Counted from the first letter of the stretch, positions 37,837 through 47,164 are shown. The stretch is DNA of 48,706 nt from Rhodocyclaceae bacterium (GCA_016791105.1 JAEUNM010000009.1:1-48706); one strand, 5' to 3'. Made by a program: numbers and translations. The notes: generated by a model not told the origin, from the letters alone.

Positions 37837-37863
37837 GGGCCGGCGTCCGCGCCGGCCCTTTTT
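37837..37863 (+). terminator. Intrinsic terminator between urtA and urtB
   Basis: A perfect nine-base-pair GC stem GGGCCGGCG/CGCCGGCCC with a TCCG loop is followed by five T residues, 11 bases before the urtB start. Partial termination here would give more binding protein than permease, a familiar design in binding-protein transporters. Confidence 0.85.
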
Positions 37864-37873
37864 CGCCCCCGCC

Positions 37874-39475
37874 ATGAATCGACTGATTGCCTGCCTGCTG
37901 CTGTTCGCGTCCCTGTGCGCGGGTTCCGCGCGCGCCGCCATGGACCCCGCCTTGCTTGCGGGCCTGGCCGCCGACGAATCGGACGACAAGATCGCCGCCA
38001 TCGCCAAAGTGGCCGCACTGGCCGACGCCGACGCCCTGCGCGTACTGGTGGCGATGTCCAAAGACAATCTGATGATCGCGGGCGACAAGTTTTATATCGC
38101 CGACGGCGACAAACTGAGCGATGCCGCAACCGGAGCCGAACTAAGCGCGCGCCCGGATGGCCTGGACAGCCTCACGATCAATAATCGCGTGCGCAGCGCG
38201 CTGGATTCGGCGCTGGCCGGCCTGCGCCTGTTTTCACCCAATCGCGACAAACGCTACGCCGCGGCGCGTGAATTGCAGGATTCCGCCGACGCAGCCCTGC
38301 TGCCGCTCATAGAGCGCGCCTTGAAATCCGAGCAGGACGCGGAAATACGCACCCTGCTGCAGTACGCGCAAGCCGTGGCCAACTTGCAGAATGCCGACGC
38401 CGCCGTGCGCCTCGAGGCCGCCAAAGCCTTGAGCAGTTCGAGCAATCCGAGCATCAAATCGACCTTGCTGTCGCGCCTGCAAAAACAGGGCGACAGCTAC
38501 GCCGAAGCGGATGAAAAAGTCCGCGCCGAAATCGCCGATTCGATCAAACAGATAGACAAGCGCCTGGCGCGCGCGGACGCCATTGCACGCGTCTTTACCG
38601 GGGTGTCGCTGGGGTCCATCCTGCTGCTCGCCGCGCTCGGCCTGGCCATTACCTACGGCGTGATGGGCGTCATCAACATGGCGCACGGCGAACTGCTGAT
38701 GGTGGGCGCTTATTCCGCCTATTTCATGCAGGGCGTTTTCCGCGCGCACTGGCCAGACAGTACCGACTGGTACCTCGTGGCAGCCGTACCGCTGGCGTTT
38801 TTTGCCGCTGCCGCGGTAGGCGTACTGATGGAAAGAACCGTCATCCGCTTTTTGTACGGCCGCCCGCTGGAAACCCTGCTCGCCACCTGGGGCCTCTCGC
38901 TCGTGCTCATCCAGGCCGCGCGCGTGCTGTTCGGCGCGCAGAACGTGGAAGTGGCCAATCCGGGCTGGATGTCCGGCGCCATAGAAGTGCTGCCCAATGT
39001 GGTCCTGCCCTGGAACCGCATCGTGATCATAGGCTTCGCCGGCTTCGTGCTGAGCCTCGTGTGGCTGCTCATGAATCGCACCCGGCTAGGCATGTTCGTG
39101 CGCGCGGTAACGCAAAACCGCGCCATGGCCGGCTGCGTGGGTGTGCCGACGGCGCGCATAGACACCCTGGCGTTTGCCATCGGCGCCGGCATCGCCGGCC
39201 TGGGCGGACTGGCGCTGTCGCAAATCGCCAATGTCGGGCCGGACATGGGGCAAGGTTATATCGTCGATTCTTTCATGGTGGTGGTGCTGGGCGGCGTCGG
39301 CCAGCTCGCCGGTGCCGTGTGGGCCGCGCTGGGACTGGGCGTGGCAAGCAAATTCCTGGAAGGCTGGACCGGTGCGGTGATTGCGAAAATCCTCGTGCTG
39401 GTATTCATCATCGTATTCATCCAGAAGCGCCCGCAAGGTTTGTTCGCGCTGAAGGGCCGTTTCGTGGAAAGCTGA
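37874..39475 (+). CDS. urtB: Urea ABC transporter permease UrtB
   Basis: UrtB is a LivH-type membrane subunit. After a signal peptide (residues 1-21), the first 230 or so residues form a soluble alpha-helical region with HEAT-like repeats (EQDAEIRTLLQYAQAVANLQ, ALSSSSNPSIKSTLLSRL). The membrane domain starts near residue 240 with LLAALGLAITYGVMGVINMAHGELLMVGAY, the LivH signature. The 533-residue length with the N-terminal extension is usual for UrtB and separates it from plain LivH. Reading follows urtA after a terminator and precedes urtC by ten bases. Confidence 0.95.
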   Translation: MNRLIACLLLFASLCAGSARAAMDPALLAGLAADESDDKIAAIAKVAALADADALRVLVAMSKDNLMIAGDKFYIADGDKLSDAATGAELSARPDGLDSLTINNRVRSALDSALAGLRLFSPNRDKRYAAARELQDSADAALLPLIERALKSEQDAEIRTLLQYAQAVANLQNADAAVRLEAAKALSSSSNPSIKSTLLSRLQKQGDSYAEADEKVRAEIADSIKQIDKRLARADAIARVFTGVSLGSILLLAALGLAITYGVMGVINMAHGELLMVGAYSAYFMQGVFRAHWPDSTDWYLVAAVPLAFFAAAAVGVLMERTVIRFLYGRPLETLLATWGLSLVLIQAARVLFGAQNVEVANPGWMSGAIEVLPNVVLPWNRIVIIGFAGFVLSLVWLLMNRTRLGMFVRAVTQNRAMAGCVGVPTARIDTLAFAIGAGIAGLGGLALSQIANVGPDMGQGYIVDSFMVVVLGGVGQLAGAVWAALGLGVASKFLEGWTGAVIAKILVLVFIIVFIQKRPQGLFALKGRFVES

Positions 39476-39485
39476 GCGTTCGCCC

Positions 39486-40714
39486 ATGGCCAATTCCCCC
39501 TCCACGCGCACCGTCGCGCTATCCGCCAAAAGCCGCATGGCGCTCATGGCCGGCCTGGCGCTGGCCTGGGGCGTCGTGCCCTTGCTGGCGCTCGCGCTGC
39601 CGGCCGGCAACCCGCTGCACCTTTCGGACTATGCACTTACTCTGAGCGGCAAAATCCTGTGTTACGCCACGGTGGCAGTGGCGCTGGATTTGATCTGGGG
39701 TTACGCCGGCATTCTGTCGCTGGGCCATGGCCTGTTTTTCGCGCTCGGCGGCTACGCCTTCGGCATGTATCTGATGCGTTCCATCGGACACGACGGCAAC
39801 TATCAGAGCGATCTGCCGGATTTCATGGTGTTCCTGGACTGGAAAGAATTACCCTGGTTCTGGCACGGCACCGATTCTTTCGTATGGTCCATGCTGCTGG
39901 TGCTCATCGTGCCGGCGGTGCTGGCCTGGGTGTTCGGCTTTTTCGCGTTTCGCTCGCGCATCAAGGGCGTGTATTTTTCCATCATCACGCAGGCGCTCAC
40001 TTACGCCACCATGCTGCTGTTTTTCCGCAATGAAACCGGCTTCGGCGGCAATAACGGCTTTACCGATTTCAAGCGGGTGCTGGGCTTCCCGATTACCGCG
40101 CCGGAAACCCGCGTAGTGCTGTTCGGCCTGTCCGCCAGCTTGCTGATGGGCGCCATCGTGCTGGGCCGCGTGCTCATTACGTCGAAATTCGGGCGCGTAC
40201 TCATGGCCACCCGCGACGCCGAATCGCGCGTCATGTTCCTGGGCTACCAGCCGCTGTATTACAAACTGACGGTGTGGACCTTGTCGGCCATGTTGTGCGC
40301 GCTGGCCGGCGCGCTGTACGTGCCACAGGTAGGCATCATCAACCCGTCCGAAATGTCGCCGGCCAATTCCATCGAAATCGCCATCTGGGTTGCCGTGGGC
40401 GGCCGCGGCACGCTGATCGGTCCGGTGTTCGGTGCCGCCCTGGTCAATCTGGCAAAAAGCTGGTTCACCATGAGCTTCCCGGAATACTGGCTGTTTTTCC
40501 TGGGCCTCATGTTCATACTGGTCACGCTGTGGCTGCCGGATGGCATCGTGGGCCTGTGGCGCAAACTGAGGTCGGGCCGCGCGGCGGCCCCGGCGGCGGC
40601 AAGTGCCGCGCCGCCTGCACCTGCCGTACCGGCCACACCCACCGCGCAGCCGGAAGCCAAGGCCGCCGGTATGTCCGGCCGCACGGTCGAAGGTCCGGTC
40701 GCGAAAGGAGCATG

Positions 40715-40715
<1 letters not shown>
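39486..40715 (+). CDS. urtC: Urea ABC transporter permease UrtC
   Basis: UrtC is the LivM-type partner membrane subunit, with about ten hydrophobic segments. Motifs include DLIWGYAGILSLGHGLFFALGGYAFGMYLM and RSRIKGVYFSIITQALTYATMLLFFRNETGFGGNNGFTDF, both typical of UrtC. After the last membrane segment (near residue 345) a 45-residue alanine/proline-rich tail follows that looks disordered. Its stop overlaps the urtD start region (ATGATGA arrangement), so translation is coupled. The 409-residue length is slightly above average because of the tail. Confidence 0.95.
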
Positions 40716-41569
<854 letters not shown>

Positions 41570-41577
41570 AGCGCCCA

Positions 41578-41605
41578 GAGGACTGAGGACTGAGGACAGA
41601 GGACA
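41578..41605 (+). repeat. Four 7-bp tandem repeats between urtD and urtE
   Basis: Two copies of GAGGACT are followed by two of GAGGACA, beginning nine bases after the urtD stop. Each unit contains a GAGG ribosome-binding-like core, yet no start codon follows, so a translational role is doubtful. Confidence 0.75.
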
Positions 41606-41615
41606 GAATTTCAGG

Positions 41616-41632
41616 GCGCGCCGTTGGCGCGC
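41616..41632 (+). promoter_or_regulatory. Stem-loop in the urtD-urtE gap
   Basis: GCGCGCC and GGCGCGC form a perfect seven-base-pair stem with a GTT loop, 36 bases before the urtE start. There is no T tract, so it is more likely an mRNA-stability or processing element than a terminator. Confidence 0.4.
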
Positions 41633-41668
41633 GAATAGTTGGAAAAACCCGCGGAATTAACGGTTTCT

Positions 41669-42361
41669 ATGCTCAAGATCGACAATCTTAATCAGTACTA
41701 TGGCGGTAGCCATATTTTGCGCAATCTGGCGTTCGAGGTGCCGGCGGGGAAGGTGACGACGCTGCTGGGGCGCAATGGAGTGGGGAAAACCACGCTGCTC
41801 AAGACGCTGATGGGGCTGGTGCCGGCGGCTACCGGGAATGTGCGCTTCTATGACACGGACCTCACGCGCGCGCCGGCTTACCAGCGCGTGCGGGCAGGTA
41901 TCGCCTACGTGCCGCAGGGGCGCGAAATTTTTCCGCGCCTCACGGTGGAAGAAAACCTGCAGATGGGGCTCGCCACCAAATCGCGCGGCACGGCCATTCC
42001 GGATCGCATATTCGAAATGTTCCCGGTATTGCTGCAAATGATGCGCCGACGCGGCGGCGACCTGTCGGGCGGGCAGCAGCAACAACTGGCGATAGGGCGC
42101 GCGCTGGCGATGGGCCCGAAATTGCTCATCCTCGACGAGCCGACCGAAGGCATCCAGCCGTCCATCATCAAGGACATCGAACGCGCCATACGCTCACTCG
42201 CCGCCACCGGCGAAATGGCCATACTGCTGGTGGAACAGTATTACGACTTCGCGCGCTCCCTGGCCGACCACTACCTGCTCATGGAACGTGGCGAAATCAT
42301 CCGCCGCGGCCGCGGCGAAGACATAGACCGCGACGGCATACGCGAACTGTTGGCCGTCTGA
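41669..42361 (+). CDS. urtE: Urea ABC transporter ATP-binding protein UrtE
   Basis: UrtE is a LivF-type ATPase. It has Walker A LLGRNGVGKTTLLKTLMG, signature LSGGQQQQLAIG, Walker B LLILDEPTEGIQPSI, and the UrtE-typical start MLKIDNLNQYYGGSHILR. The 230-residue product from the ATG at 41669 is normal. A TTG ten codons upstream is in frame but would precede the conserved N-terminus. It is the last gene of the urt operon, 99 bases after urtD. No clear ribosome-binding site is visible, so expression may depend on upstream elements. Confidence 0.95.
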   Translation: MLKIDNLNQYYGGSHILRNLAFEVPAGKVTTLLGRNGVGKTTLLKTLMGLVPAATGNVRFYDTDLTRAPAYQRVRAGIAYVPQGREIFPRLTVEENLQMGLATKSRGTAIPDRIFEMFPVLLQMMRRRGGDLSGGQQQQLAIGRALAMGPKLLILDEPTEGIQPSIIKDIERAIRSLAATGEMAILLVEQYYDFARSLADHYLLMERGEIIRRGRGEDIDRDGIRELLAV

Positions 42362-42631
42362 TAGCGGCGCCATCACGTCAGGCACGCGAGGCGCGGGCGC
42401 CCCTCGACCGCGCCTGCAGGAGAGGGGAGGGGGTGAGGGAAACCCTGCCTTTAGATCGCCGCACGATCCTGACTTGACCAATTCGGGTCTGACACCCGAG
42501 CTCGCGGCGCGCTCCGTCTCGGCGCCGGAATGAGGTGCCGCGCGCTCGCCGATCCAATTGACGCCATCCAGACATTGTGGAATTCTGCCGTTCCGCGCCG
42601 CTCCCGTCGCGAAGCCAAAAGGAGAATTTCC

Positions 42632-43189
42632 ATGTTGCTGCACCGCCTTTTTCCGCTCATCGCCGTAGTAATTTCCGCTGGCGCCTTCGCCTCCCAGGAA
42701 ATCGACCGCATAGACGCCAGCCCGCAACCCGCAACGGTTGGCAAGCCCGTGAAATTTACAGTGACGTCCAAAACCGATGACACTGCGCCCTGCGGTGTGC
42801 AGATGGATTTTGGCGACGGCAGCAAGGATGCGCCGCAAAAAGTGGGCGACAAGTGGCCGCCCTTCCCGCGCACCTGGGAACACACCTACAGCAAACCCGG
42901 CAAATACACGCTCACCGTCGAAGGTGCTCGCGCCGGAAATATCTTTGGCTGTGTCGGCCGCGCACACTACGATCTTTTCGTTGAAGTCGCGCCTGCCGCG
43001 GCCGCCAAGTCGGGGAGCACATCGGCCTGCCCCGAAGGCTGGGCACTGAAGGGCAAGGTCGCAAAAAACGGCAGTTTCACCTGCACGCCTGCCAAGGGCG
43101 TCCAGGATGCCAAAGCGCCGGAAAACCTGGACTGCCCGAGCGGCACCGAGTATTTCCGCAAGGGCAAAACCCTGGGCTGCGCGAAATAA
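42632..43189 (+). CDS. Secreted PKD-domain-like protein
   Basis: The function is not assigned. A signal peptide (residues 1-20, ending at AGAFASQE) leads to a PKD-like immunoglobulin-fold domain of about 90 residues: TVGKPVKFTVTS, then MDFGDGSKDAP, and WEHTYSKPGKYTLTVEG. The DFGDG and HTYxxPGxYTV patterns are diagnostic. The C-terminal third is cysteine-rich (CPEGWALKGK, FTCTPAKG, LDCPSGTEYF, GCAK), with pairs likely to be disulfides. AGGAG lies seven bases before the ATG. Nothing in the neighbourhood suggests a partner. Confidence 0.75.
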   Translation: MLLHRLFPLIAVVISAGAFASQEIDRIDASPQPATVGKPVKFTVTSKTDDTAPCGVQMDFGDGSKDAPQKVGDKWPPFPRTWEHTYSKPGKYTLTVEGARAGNIFGCVGRAHYDLFVEVAPAAAAKSGSTSACPEGWALKGKVAKNGSFTCTPAKGVQDAKAPENLDCPSGTEYFRKGKTLGCAK

Positions 43190-43211
43190 GCCTGGCATAA
43201 AAGCCGAGACT

Positions 43212-43245
43212 GACGCGCCGGCAGGCATTACCGCCCCGGCGCGTC
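43212..43245. terminator. Long stem-loop between convergent genes
   Basis: GACGCGCCGG and CCGGCGCGTC form a perfect ten-base-pair stem around a 14-base loop, 23 bases after the PKD-protein stop. No T tract follows, so terminator function is uncertain. Confidence 0.4.
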
Positions 43246-43348
43246 CCCGCCACGCACCGGCGGCAATCCCCGCAGGGAATCGCGCCGCATGTGGAGCGCG
43301 GTCAGGCCTGATTGAGCGGCCGACCCAACCCGATCAAGCCTGCCGAGT

Positions 43349-43579
43349 TCAGAACCAGCGCTCAACCTTGTCGCGGCTGGGCACCCCGCCAGCATGCACG
43401 ACCTTGCCGTCGATCACCACGCCCGGCGTCGCCACGACGCCGTAGCCTATGATGGCGCGCAAGTCCTCGACTTTCTCCAGTACAACTTGTTCGCCGCGCT
43501 GCTTCGCAACCGATTCGATCAGGGCGATGGTATTGCGGCAATTGGCACATCCCGTACCGAGCACCTTGACGTTTTTCAT
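43349..43579 (-). CDS. Small thioredoxin-like redox protein (TM0996/MTH895 type)
   Basis: The 76-residue protein has the CxxC pair in GTGCANCRNTI (residues 8-18) and a thioredoxin cis-proline in VVATPGVVIDGKVVHAG. Such minimal thioredoxins are usually found beside membrane permeases of the ArsP/DUF318 group, as here. AGGAG lies eight bases before the ATG at 43579. It follows the permease gene by 16 bases on the same strand, so the two are one operon. Its redox partner is not known. Confidence 0.9.
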   Translation of the reverse strand: MKNVKVLGTGCANCRNTIALIESVAKQRGEQVVLEKVEDLRAIIGYGVVATPGVVIDGKVVHAGGVPSRDKVERWF

Positions 43580-43595
43580 GGTGATCTCCTGTCCC

Positions 43596-44639
43596 TTACA
43601 ACACCAGGTTGAACACATAGCCAACCAGTAAAATCCCGCCGGCCACGACCGCCGCGAAAGTCGCGATCAAGCGGGGCTTGAGTACCTTGCGCAAAATGAT
43701 CATTTCCGGCGCGGACAGGGCAATCACGCTCATCATGAAGGCCAGCACGGTACCTATGGCCGCGCCCTTCCCTATCAGCGCCTGCACCACCGGCACGACA
43801 CCGGCCGCGTTGCTGTACATGGGCACCCCAAGGAGCACGGCCACCGGTACCGCCCACCAGGCATTCTTGCCCATCACCGACGCCATCAATTCGTCCGGCA
43901 CGTAACCGTGTATGCCGGCCCCCAGCGCAATGCCGGCCAGAATGTAAGGCCACACCTTGCCGACGATGTTTTTCACATGTTCGCGGCCGGCGGCGATACG
44001 ATCGGACCCGTTCAACTGATCGCCCTCATAGCCCGGCGCCGGAGCGTGTTGCATGGCCAGCACCCAATCTTCCAGATGCCTTTCCATGCGCATTCTGCCT
44101 ATGACCAGACCCGCCGCGATCGCGACCGACAGCCCCAGAGCCAGATAAAGAACGGCGACTTTCCAGCCGAACATGGCGAACAGCAAAGCCAGCGCGACCT
44201 CATTGACCATGGGCGCGGAAATCAGGAAAGAAAAACTGACGCCCAGCGGAATGCCGGCCGACATGAAGCCTATGAATAGCGGCACCGCCGAGCAGGAACA
44301 GAACGGCGTCACGATGCCCAGGGTGGCCGCCAGCACATTTGCAGCGCCGGCCCGCTTGCCCGCAAGCAATGCGCGGGTGCGTTCAGGCGCGAAAAACGTC
44401 TGGATGACGCCCATCACGAATACCACGCCCGCCAGCAAGAGCAGGACTTTCGGGGCGTCGTACAGGAAGAAGTGCAGCGCGGCACCGCTGCGGGTATCGC
44501 GGTTCAGCCGCAGCAAAGACAACATCGCGTCGGCAAAAGCGGGAAGCGAGCGATAAGCCAGCACCCAGATGACGCCTGCCAGCGCAACCAATGCCACATC
44601 AAGTGCAAACCGCCCGCGCGTATCGAGGCGCGTTGTCAT
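43596..44639 (-). CDS. ArsP/DUF318-type permease
   Basis: The 347-residue protein has about eight hydrophobic segments. The family motif TPFCSCSAVPLFIGFMSAGIP carries two cysteines. Repeated short helices lie before and after it, and a hydrophilic loop (HLEDWVLAMQHAPAPGYEGD) divides the two halves. Members export trivalent organoarsenicals or act on other soft metals. The substrate is not predictable here, and there is no arsenic gene or ArsR regulator beside it. I chose the ATG at 44639 because it gives a positively charged N-terminus before the first membrane segment. Confidence 0.85.
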   Translation of the reverse strand: MTTRLDTRGRFALDVALVALAGVIWVLAYRSLPAFADAMLSLLRLNRDTRSGAALHFFLYDAPKVLLLLAGVVFVMGVIQTFFAPERTRALLAGKRAGAANVLAATLGIVTPFCSCSAVPLFIGFMSAGIPLGVSFSFLISAPMVNEVALALLFAMFGWKVAVLYLALGLSVAIAAGLVIGRMRMERHLEDWVLAMQHAPAPGYEGDQLNGSDRIAAGREHVKNIVGKVWPYILAGIALGAGIHGYVPDELMASVMGKNAWWAVPVAVLLGVPMYSNAAGVVPVVQALIGKGAAIGTVLAFMMSVIALSAPEMIILRKVLKPRLIATFAAVVAGGILLVGYVFNLVL

Positions 44640-45059
44640 GATACTGACTCGCAGTAACTGCCCCGCACCGAAATAGGGCGGGACCAGCGAACCAGAAACC
44701 CCGCCGGCCCTCGCCCGCAACATCAAGCACTTTGTGCGGAAAGCTGGCCTGCTCGAAGAATCAGGTTTGCTCTGCGATGCACCTTACGCCGCGCCTCGGT
44801 GCGAAAACACCGATTAGGTCAACTGCAGCCCAGGTTTTTCAATCGCCACCGCCTCCCGCGCCACCAACGCAACAGCGCGCCCGCGCAACGAAACTGCATC
44901 GGCCGTCAGGCGTAGGTTGGGGTGAGCCCGCGAACCCCAACAAACTGCGTTGATTGGAAGCCGGTTTTTAGGGATCCTTTCGTCACCCCAAGCCCCGCTG
45001 ACTGTCGAACACTCAGAGCGTAAGCGGAACACCGCTCAAATCCGAACTCCATACCCAGC
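44640..45059. other. Accessory intergenic region
   Basis: Over 400 bases without a convincing gene. It contains the promoter side of the permease gene and REP-like copy C. The minus-strand frame near 44820-44910 (REAVAIEKPGLQLT) looks like a scrap of an old coding sequence, but I cannot name it. Confidence 0.5.
44912..44941 (+). repeat. REP-like palindrome, copy C
   Basis: GTAGGTTGGGGTGAGCCCGC followed by GAACCCCAAC, in plus orientation. It is very similar to copy D at 46445, and the two bracket the cold-shock/excalibur and nuclease genes in the same direction. Confidence 0.75.
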
Positions 45060-45605
45060 CTATCTGCACCACTGCTGCTCGCACGGCACCCCGTCATGAT
45101 TTCCGTCCATTTTGGTGCCAGGGCAATTGTTGATGAACCACGTTGCTTCTTCACATGAAGTCATTTGTGAGCACAGGGTCCGTCCATCGCAGCGGTATCC
45201 AGCGCCGGGCCCGGCTACCGCTGCGGCACTCGGTGGCATTGCCTCGAGCCGTGTCCTGCGGTCAGGATCACGGAACTTCCCATAGCCGTAAGCGCCGATG
45301 CCCAATATGAGCACCAGACCGACCAGCGTCCCCGTCCATGTCCCCGTCGGCGGTCGCGCTGTGCCGACCGGAGCGGAGCGCGGCCTGACCACGGCTGGGC
45401 TGTCCGGAACCACGTGTGTCGCCTGGGGGCGACCGTCCTTGCCGCGCCCGAGTTCGTAAGTCAGCGTGTCGCCAACCACAGGGCGCGCACCGCCCGCGGG
45501 GTATGCGCTGATATGCACAAACACCTCGCGCCCGCCATCCGCTGGCGTAATAAACCCGAAGCCGCGGTCATCCTTCCATGAGGCTAAAGTGCCGTGCAGG
45601 CGCAT
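45060..45605 (-). CDS. Cold-shock domain, transmembrane, excalibur fusion protein
   Basis: The 181-residue protein has three parts. Residues 1-66 are a cold-shock (OB-fold) domain with RNP motifs RGFGFI and VFVHIS. A proline/arginine linker leads to one membrane segment at about 91-110. The C-terminal part (about 137-180) is an excalibur-like calcium-binding domain with the calcium loop DGNHDGVPCE and six cysteines (CDGRTLC, SCEEATWFINNC, CEQQWC). The likely topology is nucleic-acid binding inside and the excalibur domain outside, though no experiment supports it. Fusions of this kind are known in proteobacteria with no assigned role. The surroundings are accessory. Confidence 0.85.
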   Translation of the reverse strand: MRLHGTLASWKDDRGFGFITPADGGREVFVHISAYPAGGARPVVGDTLTYELGRGKDGRPQATHVVPDSPAVVRPRSAPVGTARPPTGTWTGTLVGLVLILGIGAYGYGKFRDPDRRTRLEAMPPSAAAVAGPGAGYRCDGRTLCSQMTSCEEATWFINNCPGTKMDGNHDGVPCEQQWCR

Positions 45606-45719
45606 TTTCTTGTGGGCGGAAAAATCCGCAAAACGGCAAATTGTGATCTTATCGGCAAACGCTGGTCAGAATTACATGCCCCATCCATACCCAGCCCAGC
45701 GCAACAAATCCACGTCCTC

Positions 45720-46331
45720 TTACTTCAATTTGTGCGTTGGATTTTGCGAATTCCAGGCGGTTTTCATGCGCTGTTCGGTAATGTCGTCCACGAAGGACTT
45801 GCCGGTTTTACCGATGTCCTTGTGTGCGCTGCGCAATGCATCCATCACCATGAAAAGCGTGCCCTGATTCAAGTTCTTGCCCGACTTTTCCACCGTGCGA
45901 ATGAACCCCTTCACGTTTTTCGTGTAGGTGGGATGGTCGCGATTTTTCCCCTTCAGGTGTATGGGCCGCTTCTGTTTGGCCGGCAATTTGAATACCGGGC
46001 TGTTGTTGGGATTGGCGTAGGTGCTTTGGGTCGGCAGCATCATTCCGTTGCGCCGATCGTCCACCACGCCCGTCAACGCATTAAACGTCTTGTGCAGCGA
46101 CGCCGGTATCAGATGCTGCGCCTCGCGCCCCTTTTTCCAGCTCTTGAAATCGACTGCCTTGGGTTTCAGATTGAAGCGCGCTTTCGCCAAAGCCCCCGAA
46201 TCCCCGACCGTACGGTTGCCACGAAAAGTCGGGTCTTCCTTGGTCGACGTGGTTTTGTCGGTATCCATCCCGGAGTAATCCACCGTCTTTCCGCGCGTCG
46301 TACGGGTGGTTGTTGGAGGTTTTGCTGGCAT
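45720..46331 (-). CDS. AHH-like (HNH-superfamily) nuclease domain protein
   Basis: The protein has 203 residues. After a basic N-terminal 60 residues (KPPTTTRTTRGKTVDYSG), the core shows AQHLIPASLHKTFNALTG (Q72-H73), then DDRRNGMMLP (N95) and HPTYTKNVKGF (H133). This spacing resembles the AHH/HNH nuclease pattern, in which a metal-binding His pair, an NG-LP turn and a later histidine form the active site. The first His of AHH is replaced by Gln. Many such domains are the toxic ends of secreted effectors. Here it is nearly a standalone domain, with no secretion signal. AAGGAG six bases before the ATG supports the start. Target unknown. Confidence 0.6.
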   Translation of the reverse strand: MPAKPPTTTRTTRGKTVDYSGMDTDKTTSTKEDPTFRGNRTVGDSGALAKARFNLKPKAVDFKSWKKGREAQHLIPASLHKTFNALTGVVDDRRNGMMLPTQSTYANPNNSPVFKLPAKQKRPIHLKGKNRDHPTYTKNVKGFIRTVEKSGKNLNQGTLFMVMDALRSAHKDIGKTGKSFVDDITEQRMKTAWNSQNPTHKLK

Positions 46332-46675
46332 GGTCCGCTCCTTCTGAAAGTCAAGAAACTTGTCAAAGCAACCGGTACAACTTTGGATCAACTTACTGGC
46401 AGCCAACCGCTGGCCATTTCGCAGGCCCGCAGGCCCGTAGGCCCGTAGGTTGGGGTGAGCCTGCGAACCCCAACAAAGTCTCGTTGCGTACCCGCGGAAC
46501 CTTGCCATTCCGGTCTTCACCAAAACTTGCCGGTCTGCCTCAGTCGTCAGAATGGCCGGCCAGCCCGGGGCTGCAATTCCACTTTATCCGCAAGTTTAAA
46601 GTTGCCACGAGAAGCCAAACCCAACAGCCCAGCCTAGTTAACAAAAATTAAATCAATGCAATTAGACACAAACAA
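46332..46675. other. Accessory intergenic region with REP-like copy D
   Basis: About 340 bases with no gene that I trust. It contains a short tandem of AGGCCCGT units running into REP-like copy D and is otherwise AT-richer than its surroundings. Confidence 0.6.
46445..46474 (+). repeat. REP-like palindrome, copy D
   Basis: GTAGGTTGGGGTGAGCCTGC followed by GAACCCCAAC. Immediately upstream, the units AGGCCCGT and AGGCCC are repeated, so the element sits at the end of a small tandem array. Confidence 0.75.
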
Positions 46676-46882
46676 TTAACGTTGCTTTTTGTTGGCAACA
46701 AAAACCATAATACTAACCAAAAAAGCCGCCAATGGAATGGACACTACCACTGTGACGAGCAGGGAGTACCACCAGCCCAAGGCGTCAAATTTATTCGAGG
46801 CCTCCAGGTATCTGACCAATACCAGCACAGGGAGCAACGTAAGCGCCAACATAATCGCCACAAGCTTGCAAAAGCGCTTCAT
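46676..46882 (-). CDS. Small two-helix membrane protein
   Basis: The 68-residue product has two hydrophobic segments (about 6-24 and 40-62) joined by a short polar loop (RYLEASNKFDALGWW), and a basic C-terminal end (ANKKQR). The function is not recognised. It is in the same orientation as the nuclease gene but 345 bases upstream, with a REP between, so a link is not shown. Start and existence as a real gene are plausible but unconfirmed: there is no clear ribosome-binding site. Confidence 0.45.
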   Translation of the reverse strand: MKRFCKLVAIMLALTLLPVLVLVRYLEASNKFDALGWWYSLLVTVVVSIPLAAFLVSIMVFVANKKQR

Positions 46883-47136
46883 GTTTGCCCGTAATCTGAC
46901 CCGACACAGCGATTCCGCCCCAAAAAAGCCAGCTCGCCGACCTCGCACAACAGCACGTAATAGTACAGACATCGGGCGACGGCATGTCATGTTTTCCGGC
47001 TGAGCAATACGGCAACAGCTCTGCAATTCCTCAACGGCACGCAATGTCGCTGGCGGAACGGGCGTTCACTTCGCACCCAGTTCCAACCCCAGAACCCAAG
47101 TCCGGCGCCTCCAACAACCAGCACTCCTCTGCCCCC

Positions 47137-47164
47137 TTGACACGCCCATTCCACCTCGTATACT
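47137..47164 (+). promoter_or_regulatory. Strong sigma-70 promoter of the rtcB leader
   Basis: A perfect TTGACA (47137-47142) and TATACT (47159-47164) are 16 bases apart. Transcription should start near 47171, giving a leader of about 230 bases before the rtcB start codon. The 250 bases before this promoter (46883-47136) show no gene. Confidence 0.75.

Noticed and set aside
42362..42631. Possible short gene or regulatory RNA between urtE and the PKD protein
   Set aside because: Only a GC-rich stretch with a polypurine run is seen, with no frame carrying a ribosome-binding site and no convincing hairpin.
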